Origin: Pinus tabuliformis
Taxonomy: Eukaryota > Streptophyta > Pinopsida > Pinales > Pinaceae
Reading direction: 5' to 3'
Assembly: GCA_031772625.1 (NCBI GenBank)
Contig: CM062808.1
Coordinates: 477,769,655 to 477,833,654, forward strand
DNA: 64,000 nucleotides
Positions 34,661 to 47,085 of this stretch are shown in pieces; the stretch's first letter is position 1, and each line of letters begins with the position of its first letter. Below the pieces are notes generated by a model. It was not told the origin of the DNA. It ran no database searches and saw only the letters and a list, made by a program, of their open reading frames with translations. The position numbers and the translations under genes were made by a program.

Positions 34661-35985
34661 TATTAATGGCTATGTACAAGTGATGTGTAAATTTAACATA
34701 TTAGATACCCTCTACTCATAGATTCTCAGTTGAAAGGTTCTTATGTGACATGGAAGAATATTGTTTGTTATTTTTTCTAAGGCAAATTTCACAGTGAAAC
34801 CTAAGGTATGCTTTCCCACTTTCATCGATTGAATCCTTAGTAAACCCATTGATGTATATTAGTGTGCCTCACCTAAGGGTATTGTAACCAAGCACTTGAT
34901 AGCATGGAACTAGCCAAATTATCAATAATATTGGTGACAACTAGTTAAGCTAACCCCTTAGGCTAGTATGAATTTGTTTCCATGCATTAAATATCTAGTA
35001 TAAAGCAGTTTCACATTGATCATGTTAACCATAAATTGTGAGTAAAAAAGAAAATATTTTTTAAAATTTGTTATCATTTTATTTCATGTGATATTTTAAA
35101 TGTGTAATATGTACAAACAAGCTAGAGGTGGAGTGCATCGACTATGATAATTGAGGATGGCCTATTTGAGTCAATAAAAACTCAGTAAACCAACTAATTA
35201 ATTTTAGAACCAAATTATGGTCATACCTAAAAGATGCATTTTATAGATATAATTCATGTTTATCATGTTTGTCTATAGCAAGTTATTACTTGAAAATATA
35301 CTTCCTTCAACTATTAAGTTATTATTGAAGTTTTTTAAACATTTATAATAAAATAAAAGAGGCCTCCACAAGCACAAGTGTGACTAGTTCAACACCAAAA
35401 TCCCTCAATACATTTTTAAAAGTAAAAATGTTATCATAATACTTAAGAATTCCCTTGAATACAATATACACATACAAGGGAGTGTCATGGTCATACACTT
35501 GTTCAATCTAATAATACATCACTTATAACTAGTTGATAATGTGTGTGGGGATTCCCCAAGGACACAAGTTAATAAACTTGAGCCTACAAGACATGCATAA
35601 TAGGGGGTTGTTGGTTAAGGAACATGGAATTTATCCCTTTAAAATTGGAGCTACAATTAACACCATCTTTGAGCAACCCATATTGTACATGCACATTGAT
35701 TACTAGCCATGTACTCAATGCAAAATTCAACAAGAAAAACATTTTAAGGAAATCCATACACTAAAGAATCCATTTTAAAGAGATTGATCATGCAGGTGGT
35801 CATACCCAAAATACCATTGTAAACTAATAATATAACTTCTATTGATAAAATACCTTGTTTAATAACTCATTTGCTTGAAATATATGAGAGAACAACATGT
35901 TTTCATCATTACAAGGTCTCGAAACAAATGTTAGAGCTCACTCACATGTAAAACCAAACCACAAATCCACTTCCATACTAGCAAT
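34661..35985. other. AT-rich DNA, no gene or element recognised
   Basis: No ORF above 60 codons with a domain and no clear internal repeat. Lies between the host segment and the recognisable part of the left Gypsy 2 LTR, so it may include a diverged LTR portion or another old insertion. Confidence 0.35.
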
Positions 35986-37110
35986 AATTTCATTAATTCA
36001 TGAAAAAGGCACAAAATACATAATAATAAACATGAATACTTATCTAAAATGATATAGGCAAGTGGTTGCATGTTCTCTGCATTCCACCGAGCCATATACC
36101 TTGTGGTTCATTAATCTCAACTATGGGTCACCCCCGAGATAGGGTTGCAACTCCTCAGTCAATGATAAACCAATAATAATAGCATATCCATGGATAAGGT
36201 GCCAACCCAGCATTCATGACTCTAACGTTTGTGCTCTTCTTCCTTGAAACTACACCCAAGTGGTGCACCCTTCTCCAGGATTGGCTAGTCCTTCCATAAT
36301 GCCCATCTTCTAGGGTGCCTTACGACCAACCAAGAACTTATCAACACAGGTCTCTAGGAGCTCGTGCTACTTCCAAGGTTTCCAGACACCTTTTTAGGCC
36401 ATAATTAGTCTGGCTCATTGGTTAGTTCTAGAATCCAAGTGGCACACCCTTCTCTAGGAGCGACCAATCCCTCTGCGATGCCCACCTTTTAGGGCTCACC
36501 ATAACTATTGTCAATTCTACAGTCCCAACACAAGACTCATTGACTAAAATTTCCCAGTCAATGTTAGAGCCCCCATCAGCTCATTGAATGGTCCACAAAA
36601 AAAATCCCCTATCCACCTCCCACCAAGGAATTAATGGGTAATACTAAAGATGGTGATGAAATGACATGGTAGTATATAACTGCACGAATGGGTGATGAAG
36701 ATGAATGGTAAAAATAAATAATAATGGTGGTCCTTTACATACTCTTTTATAATGCATGATCTTTCTCCACCATGTGACACCTCCTTGAAGCTAGGTGGGC
36801 CCCCGGGTGCCCTTTCCCAACACTGAACACAACACCCACTACCTTTTCGTGGAGTTGCACTACCTCCCATACTTTATTCCATGGAAATAGCTCCACAACA
36901 AGTCGTTATTTTATTAATATAAACATGTGTACAATATTTACAATCTTGGCCCTTCGACCACTTTACCAAAACAACATGTATTTACCTGGGCAAGCTAGCC
37001 CAAAAAACCATTTACACATACACATAGGCACACAAGCCTACAAAAATGACTTTGGATCACTAGCCTAATATCAAAGTATTTATATATACATCATAAATTA
37101 GCAAGGGTAT
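35986..37110 (-). repeat. 3' LTR (left) of Gypsy 2, partial
   Basis: Aligns by eye with 48018-48769 plus 53115-53542, for example TAATTTCATTAATTCATGAA, AACATGAATACTTAT, ATAATAATGGTGGTCCTTTA vs ATAATAATGATGGTCCTTTA, and ATCAAAGTATTTATAT. Its minus-strand start reads TTTAATACCC where the right LTR has TGTAATACCC. The far end is not clear. It contains repeated phrases such as CACACCCTTCTC(C/T)AG(G). Confidence 0.75.
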
Positions 37111-37136
37111 TAAATTCCTCTTCCCTCCCCCCACCC
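37111..37136 (-). other. Polypurine tract of Gypsy 2
   Basis: Minus strand reads a G-rich purine run (GGGGGTGGGGGGAGGGAAGA then GGAATT) directly before the LTR start. This is the expected place and composition for plus-strand priming and identifies the left LTR as the 3' LTR. Confidence 0.75.
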
Positions 37137-37285
37137 CCTTATTTTTATGTAAGCCCTCATTATATTGTGAGCCTTTAGACGCCAAGATATACCAAGGAAT
37201 TCTTCTCATTTGTATCACCCAAGAATTGTTCATTTATGTGATGTAAAAGGAGGTTTCCCCCTCAAAGAGGATTAGTTTCAAGTCA

Positions 37286-37640
37286 TTGAAATATCTTTTC
37301 TTCAAGATAGCCAAGGAATTGAATTGTTTTATATATCCAACACTAGAGAGTCAAGTGATGGTTGCAAATGGAGGAACTATAAATTGCTCAAGGAAGTGCC
37401 ATAATTTCAAGCTAACCATGGGGGAATATGTATTGAATAGTCTAATGTTTTCCATTCCAATGGGTGGTGTTGATGTTGTATTAGGAGTCCAATGGTTACA
37501 ATCTTTGGGGATAATATCTTTTGATTTTCAAGAACTTTTCTTGAATTTTTTCTAGGAAGGAAAGGAAATTGAATTAAGGGGTATCACATGGAAACCAGGG
37601 AAGATAATCGGCTCTAATGGCATGAGAAAGGTTTTGAAGA
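37286..37640 (+). pseudogene. Chromovirus protease region
   Basis: Open frame 37286-37555 with LNCFIYPTLESQVMVANGGT, KCHNFKLTMGEYVLNSLMFS and MGGVDVVLGVQWLQSLG. This is the C-terminal half of a Gypsy aspartic protease: the typical D-V-V-L-G-x-Q-W-L block is clear. The catalytic DSGA segment is absent because the 5' end is deleted. Confidence 0.75.
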
Positions 37641-37699
37641 AATAACAACGAGGCATAATTGCACAATTATGGTCGCTAGATGTTCAAACATCGAAATCT

Positions 37700-39110
37700 T
37701 CCATTTCTCTAGATCCCAAAGAGCCTTGGACAATCATTCCAAGGTATTTTATATTCCCAAAGGTATCCCACCTATTCGTGATCATGATCATACTATTCAC
37801 TTGATTCTAGGAAATGTTCCTATAAAAATCAGACCTGATAGATATACCTATGCCTAAAAGAGTGAAATTGTACGTATGGTTGTAGAAATGTTAGAGGTGA
37901 GTATAATTTAACCCAACCAAAGTTATTTCTCTTCTCCAATAGTATTGGCGCACAAGAAGGATGGATCATGGTGTATGTGTCCAGGTTATAGAGAGCTCAA
38001 TAAGCTCACTATTAAAGATAAATTTCCCATTCTTGTCATTGATGAATCGTTGGATGAATTAGACGGATCAATTTACTTCACCAAGTTGCATGTTCATTTT
38101 GGATATCTTCGAATTAGAATGAAGACATAAGACATTCCAAAGACAACATTCAAAACTCATGAAGGTCATTATGAATTTTTGGTCATGCCTCTTGGCCTTA
38201 CCAATGCACCTTCCACATTTCAAGGTTTAATTAATTCCACTTTCAAGCCTTTTCTTAGAAAATTTGTGTTAGTATTTTATAATATATACTAATCTACAAC
38301 AAGTCTTGGAAATATCATGTTCAACATGTAGACAATGTGCTTAAACTTTTGGAGGAGAAGCAATTGTATGTAAAACCCTCCAAGTGTTTCTTTGGGGTAC
38401 AAGAGGTGGAATATTTGGGTCATATTGTATCTCATGAGGGTGTTAAGGTAGACCATGGAAAAATTAAAGCCATCAAGGAATAGAAAATATCCACAAACCT
38501 AAAGCATCTTTGAGGATTTCTCAGGTTGACAAGGTATTATTGTAAATTTGTTAAGAATTATGGGAAAATAGCAACACCTCCAACAACATTACTGAAGAAA
38601 GATGCATTTTTTTGGACTCCGGAAGCAACTAAGGCCTTTGAACATCTTAAAGAGGCAATGTGACAAGCTCTAGTCTTAGCTACACTAGACTTCACAAAAG
38701 CCTTTATTTTGGAATATGGTGCCTCATGAAATGGAATTAGTGTTGTTTTAATGCAAGAAGGAAGACCCATTACTTTTGAAAGTCATCCAATCAAGGGAAA
38801 ATATTTATAAAAACCTACTTATGAGAAGGAAATGTTGGAATCATTGTGTTCCCTAAAGCAATGACACCCTTACGTAATGGGAAGACACTTCAAGGTAAAA
38901 ACAGGTCATGATAGTCTTAAATATTTTTTGGAAAAAGATTATCTTCAAAAGAGAAGAAAAAATGGGTTAGAAAGATGTTGGGTTATGACTTTGAAATCAT
39001 CTACAAAAAAGGAAAACAAAATGTTGTTATAGATGCACTCCCAAGAATGGATGAGGATGTGGAATCATTGCTTTGTGACATTTCTATTATCCAACCTAAT
39101 TGGATAACTG
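37700..39110 (+). pseudogene. Chromovirus reverse transcriptase / RNase H
   Basis: Broken frames carrying the Gypsy RT blocks: IRPDRYTYA (~37830), AHKKDGSWCMCPGYRELNKL (~37950), KDKFPILVIDESLDEL (~38015), [15 protein letters not shown] (~38175) and the catalytic region at ~38265. There the family's VFFDDIL reads VFYNIY, so both active Asp are lost. Then come LEEKQLYVKPSKCFFGVQEV and GHIVSHEGVKVDHGKIKAIK (~38350-38480), the tether, and an RNase H part with [20 protein letters not shown] and YDFEIIYKKGKQNVV. Multiple stops. Confidence 0.85.
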
Positions 39111-39443
39111 AATAAATGGATGAATAGAAGAATGATGAAGAGGTGTGGACACTCACTCAAAATGTGTAGCAAGATCCCATTACATATGATACATTTATCT
39201 AGAAAAATGATTCATTATGGTACAAAGATAACTTATATCTATGTAAGAATTCCCAACTCAAACAAAAGATTCTTTTGGAATTGCACACCTATCCTTTAGG
39301 GTGACACTCAAGATTCTTAAAAAAATTACCATAGGGTCAAGAAGGATTTTTTTTGGGATGGCCTTAAATCTTATATTCATTAATTTGTGGTAGAATGTTT
39401 GGATTTCCAACAAAATACACTTTAGAGAATTAAGACCCCAGGT

Positions 39444-40070
39444 TTGTTACAACCTTTATCCATTCCAAGTCAACATTGGGAGGAGGTATCAATGTATTTT
39501 ATTGTAGGTTTACCCAAGTTTGAAGGAAAGAGTGTCATCATGGTGGTAGTTGATAGACTTACCAAGTATGCACACTTTTGTACACTACCTCATCCTTTCA
39601 AATTCAATACAGTTTCTACTGCATTTATGAAAACAATTCAAAAGCTACATGGAAACCCAAAGATTATTGTAAGTGACAGAGATCCGATTTTCCCTAGAAT
39701 TTTTTGGACAAAATTGTTTTCTTGTCTTGGTACTCAATTAGCTCATAGCCCATATTATCATCCTCAATCTGATGGGAAAACGGACATAGTGAACAAATTT
39801 TTGGAAGGATATCTCCATTGATTTTTATCTGATAAACAAACACAATGGGTCAAGTGGTTACCTTTGGAAAAATGGTGGTATAACACTTCCTTCCATACTG
39901 AAACAAAATTGACCCCATTTATGGCACTTTATCGATATCATCCATATTCCATCACATCGTCTTTAGGAGAAAAATATAAGGTTCAAGCAGTGGATGATCA
40001 CATTCAACATCAACAAAAAGTTCTCCAACTCTTAAAGGATAAGATGACTCTGGTACAAAATTGAATGAAA
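39444..40070 (+). pseudogene. Chromovirus integrase
   Basis: Core in 39444-39821: the expected MDFIVGLP reads MYFIVGLP (catalytic Asp to Tyr). VVVDRLTKYAHF and the second site VSDRDPIFPRIFWTKLF are intact. The third site, usually GQTE, reads GKTD (Glu to Asp). A stop after GYLH separates the C-terminal part (39864-40064), with KWWYNTSFHTETKLTPFMAL. The triad changes make the enzyme inactive. Confidence 0.85.
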
Positions 40071-40229
40071 CAACATGCAAATCATCATTACAATGAAATA
40101 AGTTTTGACGTAAGCGATTGGGTATTGGTACGGCTACAACCATACAAACAATTTTTCCTCAAGAAAGTTAAGAAGGATAATAAATTATCACCCAATTATT
40201 ATGGTCCTTACAAGGTGTTGTAAAAGATT

Positions 40230-40476
40230 GGTATTATGGCATATAAATTAGAAGGTTATACGTGACAAGATCCCAGTTCAAAAAATATTTCCAAAACTTG
40301 ATGAGGAAGGAAAAATCATATTGCAACCTCAAGCAATCACATAAACAAGAACCCGACAACTACGAAATCGATCAATTTTAGAGTATCTCATTAAGTGGAA
40401 GAACTTACCAGTTGAATATTCCACATGGGAGGATGATAATTTTATACAGAAGCATCCAAAGCTACGCAAGTGTTAA
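40230..40476 (+). pseudogene. Chromodomain of the chromovirus integrase C-terminus
   Basis: Past a frameshift, codons read IPVQKIFPKLDEEGKIILQP and then a chromodomain: SILEYLIKWKNLPVEYSTWE followed by DDNFIQKHPKL. The YLIKWKxLPxEYSTWE core is the histone-tail-binding fold used by chromoviruses to target heterochromatin. It ends just before the purine tract. Confidence 0.85.
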
Positions 40477-40505
40477 GGATAACACTTTTTTGGAGGAGAG
40501 AGGCA

Positions 40506-40787
40506 TGTTAGGTCCCTATAATACTAGTGTAGCCCCCATATTTTTTTTTTGTGCCCCATAGAAGCCTAATATTGTTATTATTATGCCCTTACATTATTAT
40601 TGTTATGTACGCCCTAATTATATTGTGACCCTTTAGACTTCTATATATACCAAGGAGGTCTGGTCATTTGTATCATCCAAGATTTTTTCATTTATGTGAT
40701 GTAAAAGGAGGTTTCCCACATCGAAGAGGCTTATTTTTAAGACATTGATCTATCTTTTGTTTTGTTTTGTGATCTGGTTACATAACA
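40506..40787 (+). repeat. 3' LTR of the chromovirus
   Basis: Starts TGTTAGGTCCCTATAATACT after GGAGGAGAGAGGCA (purine tract) and ends CATAACA, giving 282 bp. Gypsy 2 integrase sequence resumes on the minus strand immediately after. Confidence 0.75.
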
Positions 40788-43480
40788 CTTTTTAAGGAGA
40801 GAGACATGGAATGCATCATGAACATGTAAGGATCATGGCAATGCAAGTATATATGCAACTGGTTTGGTCCTCTAAAGAATATCAAATGGTCCATAATAGC
40901 ATGCTGCCAATTTGGCACAACTTCCCAGTTTCATTGAGCTCTTCCACAACCTAACTTTCAAAAACATATGATCCCCAATTTTAAATTCTCGATGAATCCT
41001 ATGCTTATACACATAACTCTTTTGCTTGTCCTGGGAAGCTTTTACGTTTTGCCTAATTTTCACAACTTGCTTTTCCATATCACTCAGTGATTTCGGACCA
41101 ACCATGACTCTGTCTATTGGACTGCTCCAACTGACAGGAGTATGATACTTCTTGTCATACAATTATTCAAACAAACTTATATTTAACAAATCCTAATACT
41201 CGTTACTATACACAAACTCTACCAAATGTACATAATCCTCCCATTTGGATGGTTTATCCATAATGTACATTTGTAACATGTCCTCAATCACCTGGTTAAC
41301 ATGCTCAGTCTGTCCATCAGACTTTGGGTGATATGCAATACCAAAATTCAAGTTAGTACCTAATCCCTTAAATAACCCCATCCAAAAATTAGAAGTAAAG
41401 TTCAGATATCTATCTGAAATGATTTCGTGAGTTACATCATGTAGCCTGACAAACTTCCCTCATAAAAATATCGGCTATGTTAGTTGTTTTATATGTTGAC
41501 GTTATTGGGACAAAATGAGAAACTTTGGTAAGATTATCAACCACTACCATAATTACATCATGCCCTTTTGCTGTCATGGGAAATTTAGTAATAAATTCCA
41601 TCAATACCACATCCCACTTCCATTCCAAAATGGGTATGGGATGCAACAAGCCCACTGGGTTCTTATTCTTAGCCTTAACTCACTGACACTCCAAACATCT
41701 TGATATCTAATTTCCTACATCCTTATTTAGTCTAGGCAAAAAATATTGCTTTTTGACCACTATAAGGATTTTCTGATAACCAGGGTGCCCAACATAAAAC
41801 ACCTTGTGAATCTACTTTAGGATCAATTCTTTCGCCTTCAACATATTTGGCACATATACATGAATTTTATAGAGAAGAAATCCATCTTCTCCAAGCTCCT
41901 CCTATTGCAAGCTTTACTTCATGTCCAAATATTGTTATTCTAAATTCTCATCTTCCAAGATTCTAGTCACTATATCTGTCTTGCACACACTTACTATTGA
42001 AGATTGCATTAAGTGCACTCTTTATCTAATATCATATTCCACCCTATTCTCCTTTCCTTTAATACATTTAATCTCGAATTCATACTCTGCTAATAACTCC
42101 AACCATCTAATTTGTCGAGAATTCAGATTTGGCTCTTCAAATAAATGTTGCAAATTGTAGTGATCGGTCTTGCAACTCAAATGTTTGGCCCATGATATAA
42201 AGCCTCCATATCTTAAGGGCATGAATTATAGATTCAAATTCTAATTCATGTGCAAGATAGTTCTTTTCATGATCCTTCAACTTCCTGGATTCATAACACA
42301 CCCCGTGTCTATTTTGCATAAGCACTCCCCAAGACCCTCTTTACATGCATAAGTGCATATGAGGCAATCTTCATTTGAGTATGCAATCTTCAATATCAGA
42401 TCACTCATTAATAAATCCTTCAAGCACTAAAAGGCTCCCTCACACTCATAGGTCCACTCGAATTTAACACCTTTCCTTTGTAACAAAGTGATAGGGTAGG
42501 AAATTCTAGAAAATCCCTCAATAAATCTCATGAAATAACAGGCTAAGCCCATAAAATATCCAACCTTTGAAACATTATTCCATGTTGGACATTCCTCGAT
42601 GTCCCTAATCTTTTTTGGGTCCACACCTATCCCATCCTTCGAAATAATGTGGCCCAAATAATGGAACTTCTTCTTATAGAAGGAACATTTATTGATTTTA
42701 TCATATAATTGATGCGCCTTGAAGTTGTAAAACTAACCTCAGATACTACTGGTGCTCCTCCTATGACTTAAAATACACTCAAAATATTGTCCTGGATAAC
42801 AATAATGAATTTATCCAAATACTTTTTGAAGACTCCATTCATCAAGCACATAAAAACACCTACTGCATCGGTTAGTCCAAAAGGTACCACCACGAACTCA
42901 TAATGTCCATAATGAGTTCATAAAATTGTCTTACTGATATTTTCTTATTTAATCTGTAACTAGTGATATATTAACCTCAAGTCAATCTTGGAAAACACCT
43001 TAGCTCCTCAAAGTTGATTGAAGAAATCATCTACCCTTGGTAATGGGTATTTATTCTTAATAGTCATTTTTCTCAACTGTCGAAAATCCACACATAACCA
43101 CAATGCTCAATCCTTTTTCTTAACAAACAATATTGGAGCCCCCCATGGTGATACACTTGGTCATATGTCGCCCTTCTTCAATAACTCTTTCAACTACATT
43201 TGCAGTTCTTTGAGCTTCAGAGTGCTCATCTGATACAATGCTTTAGATACTAATGCAACTCTAGGCACTGGATCGATGGAGAAATCTATACCCCTCTTCA
43301 GAGGTGATCCTCAGATCTTCACAAACACATCCACATATTTTTTTAATACATGATAATCCTCCAAGTTAGCTTGTTGATTCTTATTGGGTTCCTCCAAATG
43401 AACTGCCAGGAGCTGGAAAGCTTTCCCAAAATTCTTCCTTAACTACAGGGTTGATATCTCTCTAATATATATTGGTCTAG
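40788..43480 (-). pseudogene. Gypsy 2 pol (RT, RNase H, integrase)
   Basis: RT catalytic region (~42815-42775) reads VIQDNI where VxxDDI is expected (second Asp to Asn). The thumb (42657-42427) is well kept: MGHIISKDGIGVDPKKIRDI, YFMRFIEGFSRISYPITLLQ. RNase H lies at 42325-42022. Integrase at 41655-41437 has VVLMEFITKFP, with the first catalytic Asp read as Glu as in copy 1. The 41381-41193 piece keeps SDGQTEHVNQVIEDML (the catalytic Glu). The C-terminal GPY-type part (41162-40872) has KIGDHMFLKV and YYGPFDIL. The coding end is cut off by the chromovirus LTR. Confidence 0.86.
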
Positions 43481-43519
43481 CAACTCCCTATACTTTCCTT
43501 TTCTAACCCTCATCATCAT

Positions 43520-44575
43520 TACAGGTGAAATACTTTGTTATCGGGAAAACTAGTGTCAATGCAGAGCTGCTAGTCCCACTAAGGCTGGTAGCTACCTTAG
43601 AAACAAACAAACTAAAAACTACTTTCATTTTCCTTTATGAGAAATAGATAAGAGGGGAATAAGGAGACCAACCTCTGTCTTGCGCTTGGTTCCTTGCTCG
43701 ATTCCTCTCCCTTCTGATAGGTCTTCACCACTCGCTTTCTCGTCTACCCAACTTTAAAGAGCACCTGTAGAATCAAAGCAGCATAACACTATCCAAGAAC
43801 ATAGATCTATTATCATAAACAATATAGGACCAGATATATATTGACCACACAGATGCATATAACATCAATCATACAAGAATGTGGAGGAAAACTTGAATAG
43901 CTTTATTGATAATCAAGAAAGAGCAAAGAGGATTACAACCAATTGTTCTGACCCAGCATCATCCTCTCAGCAAGAAAGCCCTTCTTCACCTCATGAAAAG
44001 CTTAGATCACCCAACACTATGATGTTGCACCAAGAAACCAACAACACTTCCTTACAAGATACAAAATTCCAGCCTTTGGATCTCTGGGATGAGGGATCCA
44101 TATATAGATGTTTGCAAGGGAGATGAGTCAGCTTCTGAGATTTGATTAGTGTCCTCTCTCTGATAGTTCTTGATTCCACATGGAGATTGATGATCTCTTA
44201 CTCATCCCTGGGCGAATGCAGAGAAGCAAGTGTCATAGGAGAAGTTTCTGGAAGATTCCATGCTCCTCCACCTCGCGGGTTGACCCTGCCATTTGTCCAC
44301 TCTCACCCATCGCACCCCATAGAAGGGATTTTCAAAATGCATCGCACCTACTGTGTGTAGGCAGGTGGGATGCAACGCACTTTAACCATGGAGCAGGTGA
44401 AATGGTCCAGTTTTGACCAGTTCTGAGTAGTTTTTCATGGAGAACTTCTGGGAGATGCTGTAATCAGTTGACCTTGTTCATTTAGGGGTTTGAACAACAC
44501 TTTTAGGGACTTAGGATCCCTTGGTTTATGGACATTTGTGATTGGGGTTGCAGTGCCCAAAAATGTCTATAACCT
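43520..44575. mobile_element. Unclassified ~1.06-kb insertion in Gypsy 2
   Basis: Copy 1 reads CATCATCAACACTTGTTATA without interruption. Copy 2 has CATCATCA at 43519 and ACTTGTTATAG only at 44576. The inserted sequence starts near TTACAGGTGAAATAC and ends near GTCTATAACCT. No domain, no clear terminal repeat, no clear target duplication. The small ORFs (43881-44126, 44142-44416) are unrecognised. Confidence 0.65.
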
Positions 44576-46240
44576 ACTTGTTATAGCAATCCATAACCAC
44601 ATGGCAATTTTCTAGCCAATCCACGCAAATCAAACAATCATATGACCCCAATGAGGTTATATTCAAATAAAACTTAGTATTTAGCTCATTCATATCAATT
44701 AAACATTCATCCACCAATTTTGCAACTTTCCTCATTACGCCAGTGGCTAATTAAACCACGCCTTATGGTGATTAGATTTCTTCAAATTAATTTTTTATAC
44801 CAACTTCAGATCAATATAACTATGGATAGCTCCTGAGTCAATTAAAATAGTAGTAGGTTGGTTGTTTAACTTACCTCCAACTTTGATCATATGCACTTGG
44901 TGCTCAACTTGATTGTTATCTAGTACAACATAAATCTTGGGCATGCTTCAACCCACATCTTCCACTATATCGACTTCCTGTATATTGTGCATAATGTTCT
45001 AACTCACATCCTTATGAGGGCAATTCCTGTACCTATGGTTTGCCTCACAAACCCAACACTTCAGAGGTTAAAATCGAGGCTTCTTGTTCTAGTTGTTACT
45101 TCCTTTGGACTCAAGAAAAGATGGAGGTGATTTTTGCTTTACTTGGGACCCATTCTTGAAAGGTGAGGGCATAAATCCCTTCTTCCTTTGCTCCATGAAG
45201 ATTTTCTTCTTAATGTCCCAAGCCCTTTGTACATTTGATTTATTCCTATTCTTCCCATATAATTCTTCAACATTTCTCAAAGCTACATCCTTGGCCTCAT
45301 CATATTTTAGTTAGTCTGCATAGAATGAATGTAATCCACTAATATACCTTTGAATTTTGACCTTTTCATCCCTAATGAAATCCACATATCTTAACATCTC
45401 TGTGAACTTTTGGTCATATTCTTCCATAGTCATGTTCCCCAATTTAAGTTTGAAGAACTCTTTCAATTTCTTCTCGTAATAATGCTCGGACAAGTATTTC
45501 CATTGGAAATACTCCTTAAACTTCCATCATGTTAGTGTTTTCTCATCTAAATTCTTAACCTCCTTAAGTTTCTCCCACCACAAGTTAGCTTTGTCTTAAG
45601 GTGGTAAATGGAAATTCGAGCTTCTAGATTCAACAAATAATTAAATAGTTACAAATACTTGCGTATTTCCAATAGCTTAGCCTCGAATTCTTCTCCCTTT
45701 TTATGACCTTCGTTGAAAGTGGGAGGTTTAATCTTTCATAATTCCCCCTGGAGGTTGTCCCTATCAGACTTCCTTTTCTTGGTCCTTCTATCTGATGACA
45801 CACTAGGGATTTTATCTGATTCTATGATAGTGTAAGCCTTCTTGTGTGTCCATCTTTCTGCATACCATTACTATTGGTCATCACTCTCAGCTCACATTGA
45901 ACTACAAGCACCCTTTCCACCAAAGTTGTTTTCCTTTTCCTAAGCTTGTTTGGATTTCGATTGTTGGTCCAATTCCTATAGAATTTTATTTAGGATTTTC
46001 AGAATCTAAGTATTGAGTTTTTTTTTTTCTCTCTCACTAGTCTATCATTGTCATCTTTGAAACTGAGAACCTCCACCTTGAGGCTTCTCATCGTCTCCTC
46101 CAAGTCTCTATTCTCTGACCTACTCACTCTATGACCATTTGATTCGATCCTAGCATACCCCATACTAATATCTATTGACATGGCTCCTTCTATTGGGCTA
46201 TTAATATCTATCATATCCTCTGCTTCTTCAATTCTCAATG
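44576..46240 (-). pseudogene. Gypsy 2 gag and protease
   Basis: The gag leader part (46238-45999) has a coiled-coil-like charged stretch (LEETMRSLKVEVLSFKDDND). The capsid part (45493-45311) shares KLGNMTMEEYDQKFTEMLRY and IQRYISGLHSFYAD with copy 1. The zinc knuckle at ~45060-45015 reads CWVCEANHRYRNCPH. The protease active site at ~44862-44825 reads TILIDSGAIHSYI, with the catalytic DSGA intact. A C-terminal LGSYDCLICVDWLENCHVV block lies at ~44660-44600. Frames are broken between parts. Confidence 0.84.
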
Positions 46241-46864
46241 TATCTGTTGTTTTTTGGACCTGTACACTCTTTCAGAGATATTCTTCAAAATTTCTACCTA
46301 ATTTAAAATTATGAGACTACTAATGTGTCTTGCTCGCCAATAAATTTCCTTAGACAACTTGTCTATGAAATTCTGGCACCTAGGAAGAAAGTTACTTTAG
46401 AGGTTTTAATTGAATTCTAATTCTCCTAAAAAATTAATGTAACTTTCTTCTTAATTTCTGGGAATTTTCTGCCATTGAATCCAATTTTTTATTTTCCCAA
46501 TGGGTTCTACTTGAAATTCCCTTTCATTCGACTACTCACACGCCAAATACCAACTCTTGGGCACAAAGATATGCCACTCAAAAGTTCAACCTCTCTCGCT
46601 CTCTACTCTTCAATTGTTACAGAGTTGGAAAACTCAATTAAACTCCCAAAATTAATTTTGTCCCTTAGCACCATGTTTGCTTTATTCTTATTAGCTAGTA
46701 ACTTGTGCCTCTTGGATCTTGGTCAACATGCACTGGTCAAATCCAATCCCATCTCATGGTCTTTCCCTTCTCTACTTCCACGTAACACACTTATATCTAT
46801 ACTTTGGAGCCACCACACTCTCGCACCCTCATGAATTTGAAAATATATATATATAACCAAATGA

Positions 46865-47001
46865 ACACATACATACATACATACATAATATAACAAATAC
46901 AAACTTTTATAACAAAATATATATATACACGTGATTAACTTGGTTGACCGGTTTGGGGTTATCAAATTATATACGTACAAAATAAATAAATAAATAAATA
47001 A

Positions 47002-47083
<82 letters not shown>
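46865..47083. repeat. Compound microsatellite (ACAT)n, (AAAT)n, (TA)n, (GA)n
   Basis: ACAT repeats at ~46868-46888, AAAT repeats at ~46980-47006, TA repeats to ~47036 and about 24 GA units to 47083. The 197-residue minus-strand ORF over this stretch (Leu/Ser then Ile/Tyr runs) is a microsatellite artefact. Confidence 0.95.

Positions 47084-47085
<2 letters not shown>

Larger units (their letters stand above)
37117..40787 (+). mobile_element. Ty3/Gypsy chromovirus (chromodomain element), decayed
   Basis: Plus-strand element inserted in Gypsy 2. A 5'-truncated left LTR (~37137-37300) aligns with the 3' LTR at ~40595-40755 (words ATTATATTGTGA, TTTAGAC, ATATACCAAGGA, TTTATGTGATGTAAAAGGAG). It is followed by protease, RT/RNase H, integrase and a chromodomain, then a purine tract and a 3' LTR (40506-40787). 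Gag is missing. RT and integrase catalytic residues are mutated. The left junction is a deletion, so no target duplication can be read. Confidence 0.88.
40788..46840 (-). mobile_element. Gypsy retrotransposon copy 2, internal region
   Basis: Same family as copy 1 by shared phrases throughout. Minus-strand gag (46240-45090), protease (44870-44590), RT, RNase H and integrase (43480-40790). It is interrupted by a ~1.06-kb insertion at 43520-44575 and cut at its 3' end by the chromovirus at 40787. The leader beyond gag reaches ~46840. No primer site was identified. Confidence 0.88.

Noticed and set aside
35986..37110. Solo LTR interpretation of this block
   Set aside because: A polypurine tract lies directly to its right, and the same family's interior and second LTR follow in the right orientation. 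It is the 3' LTR of an interrupted element.
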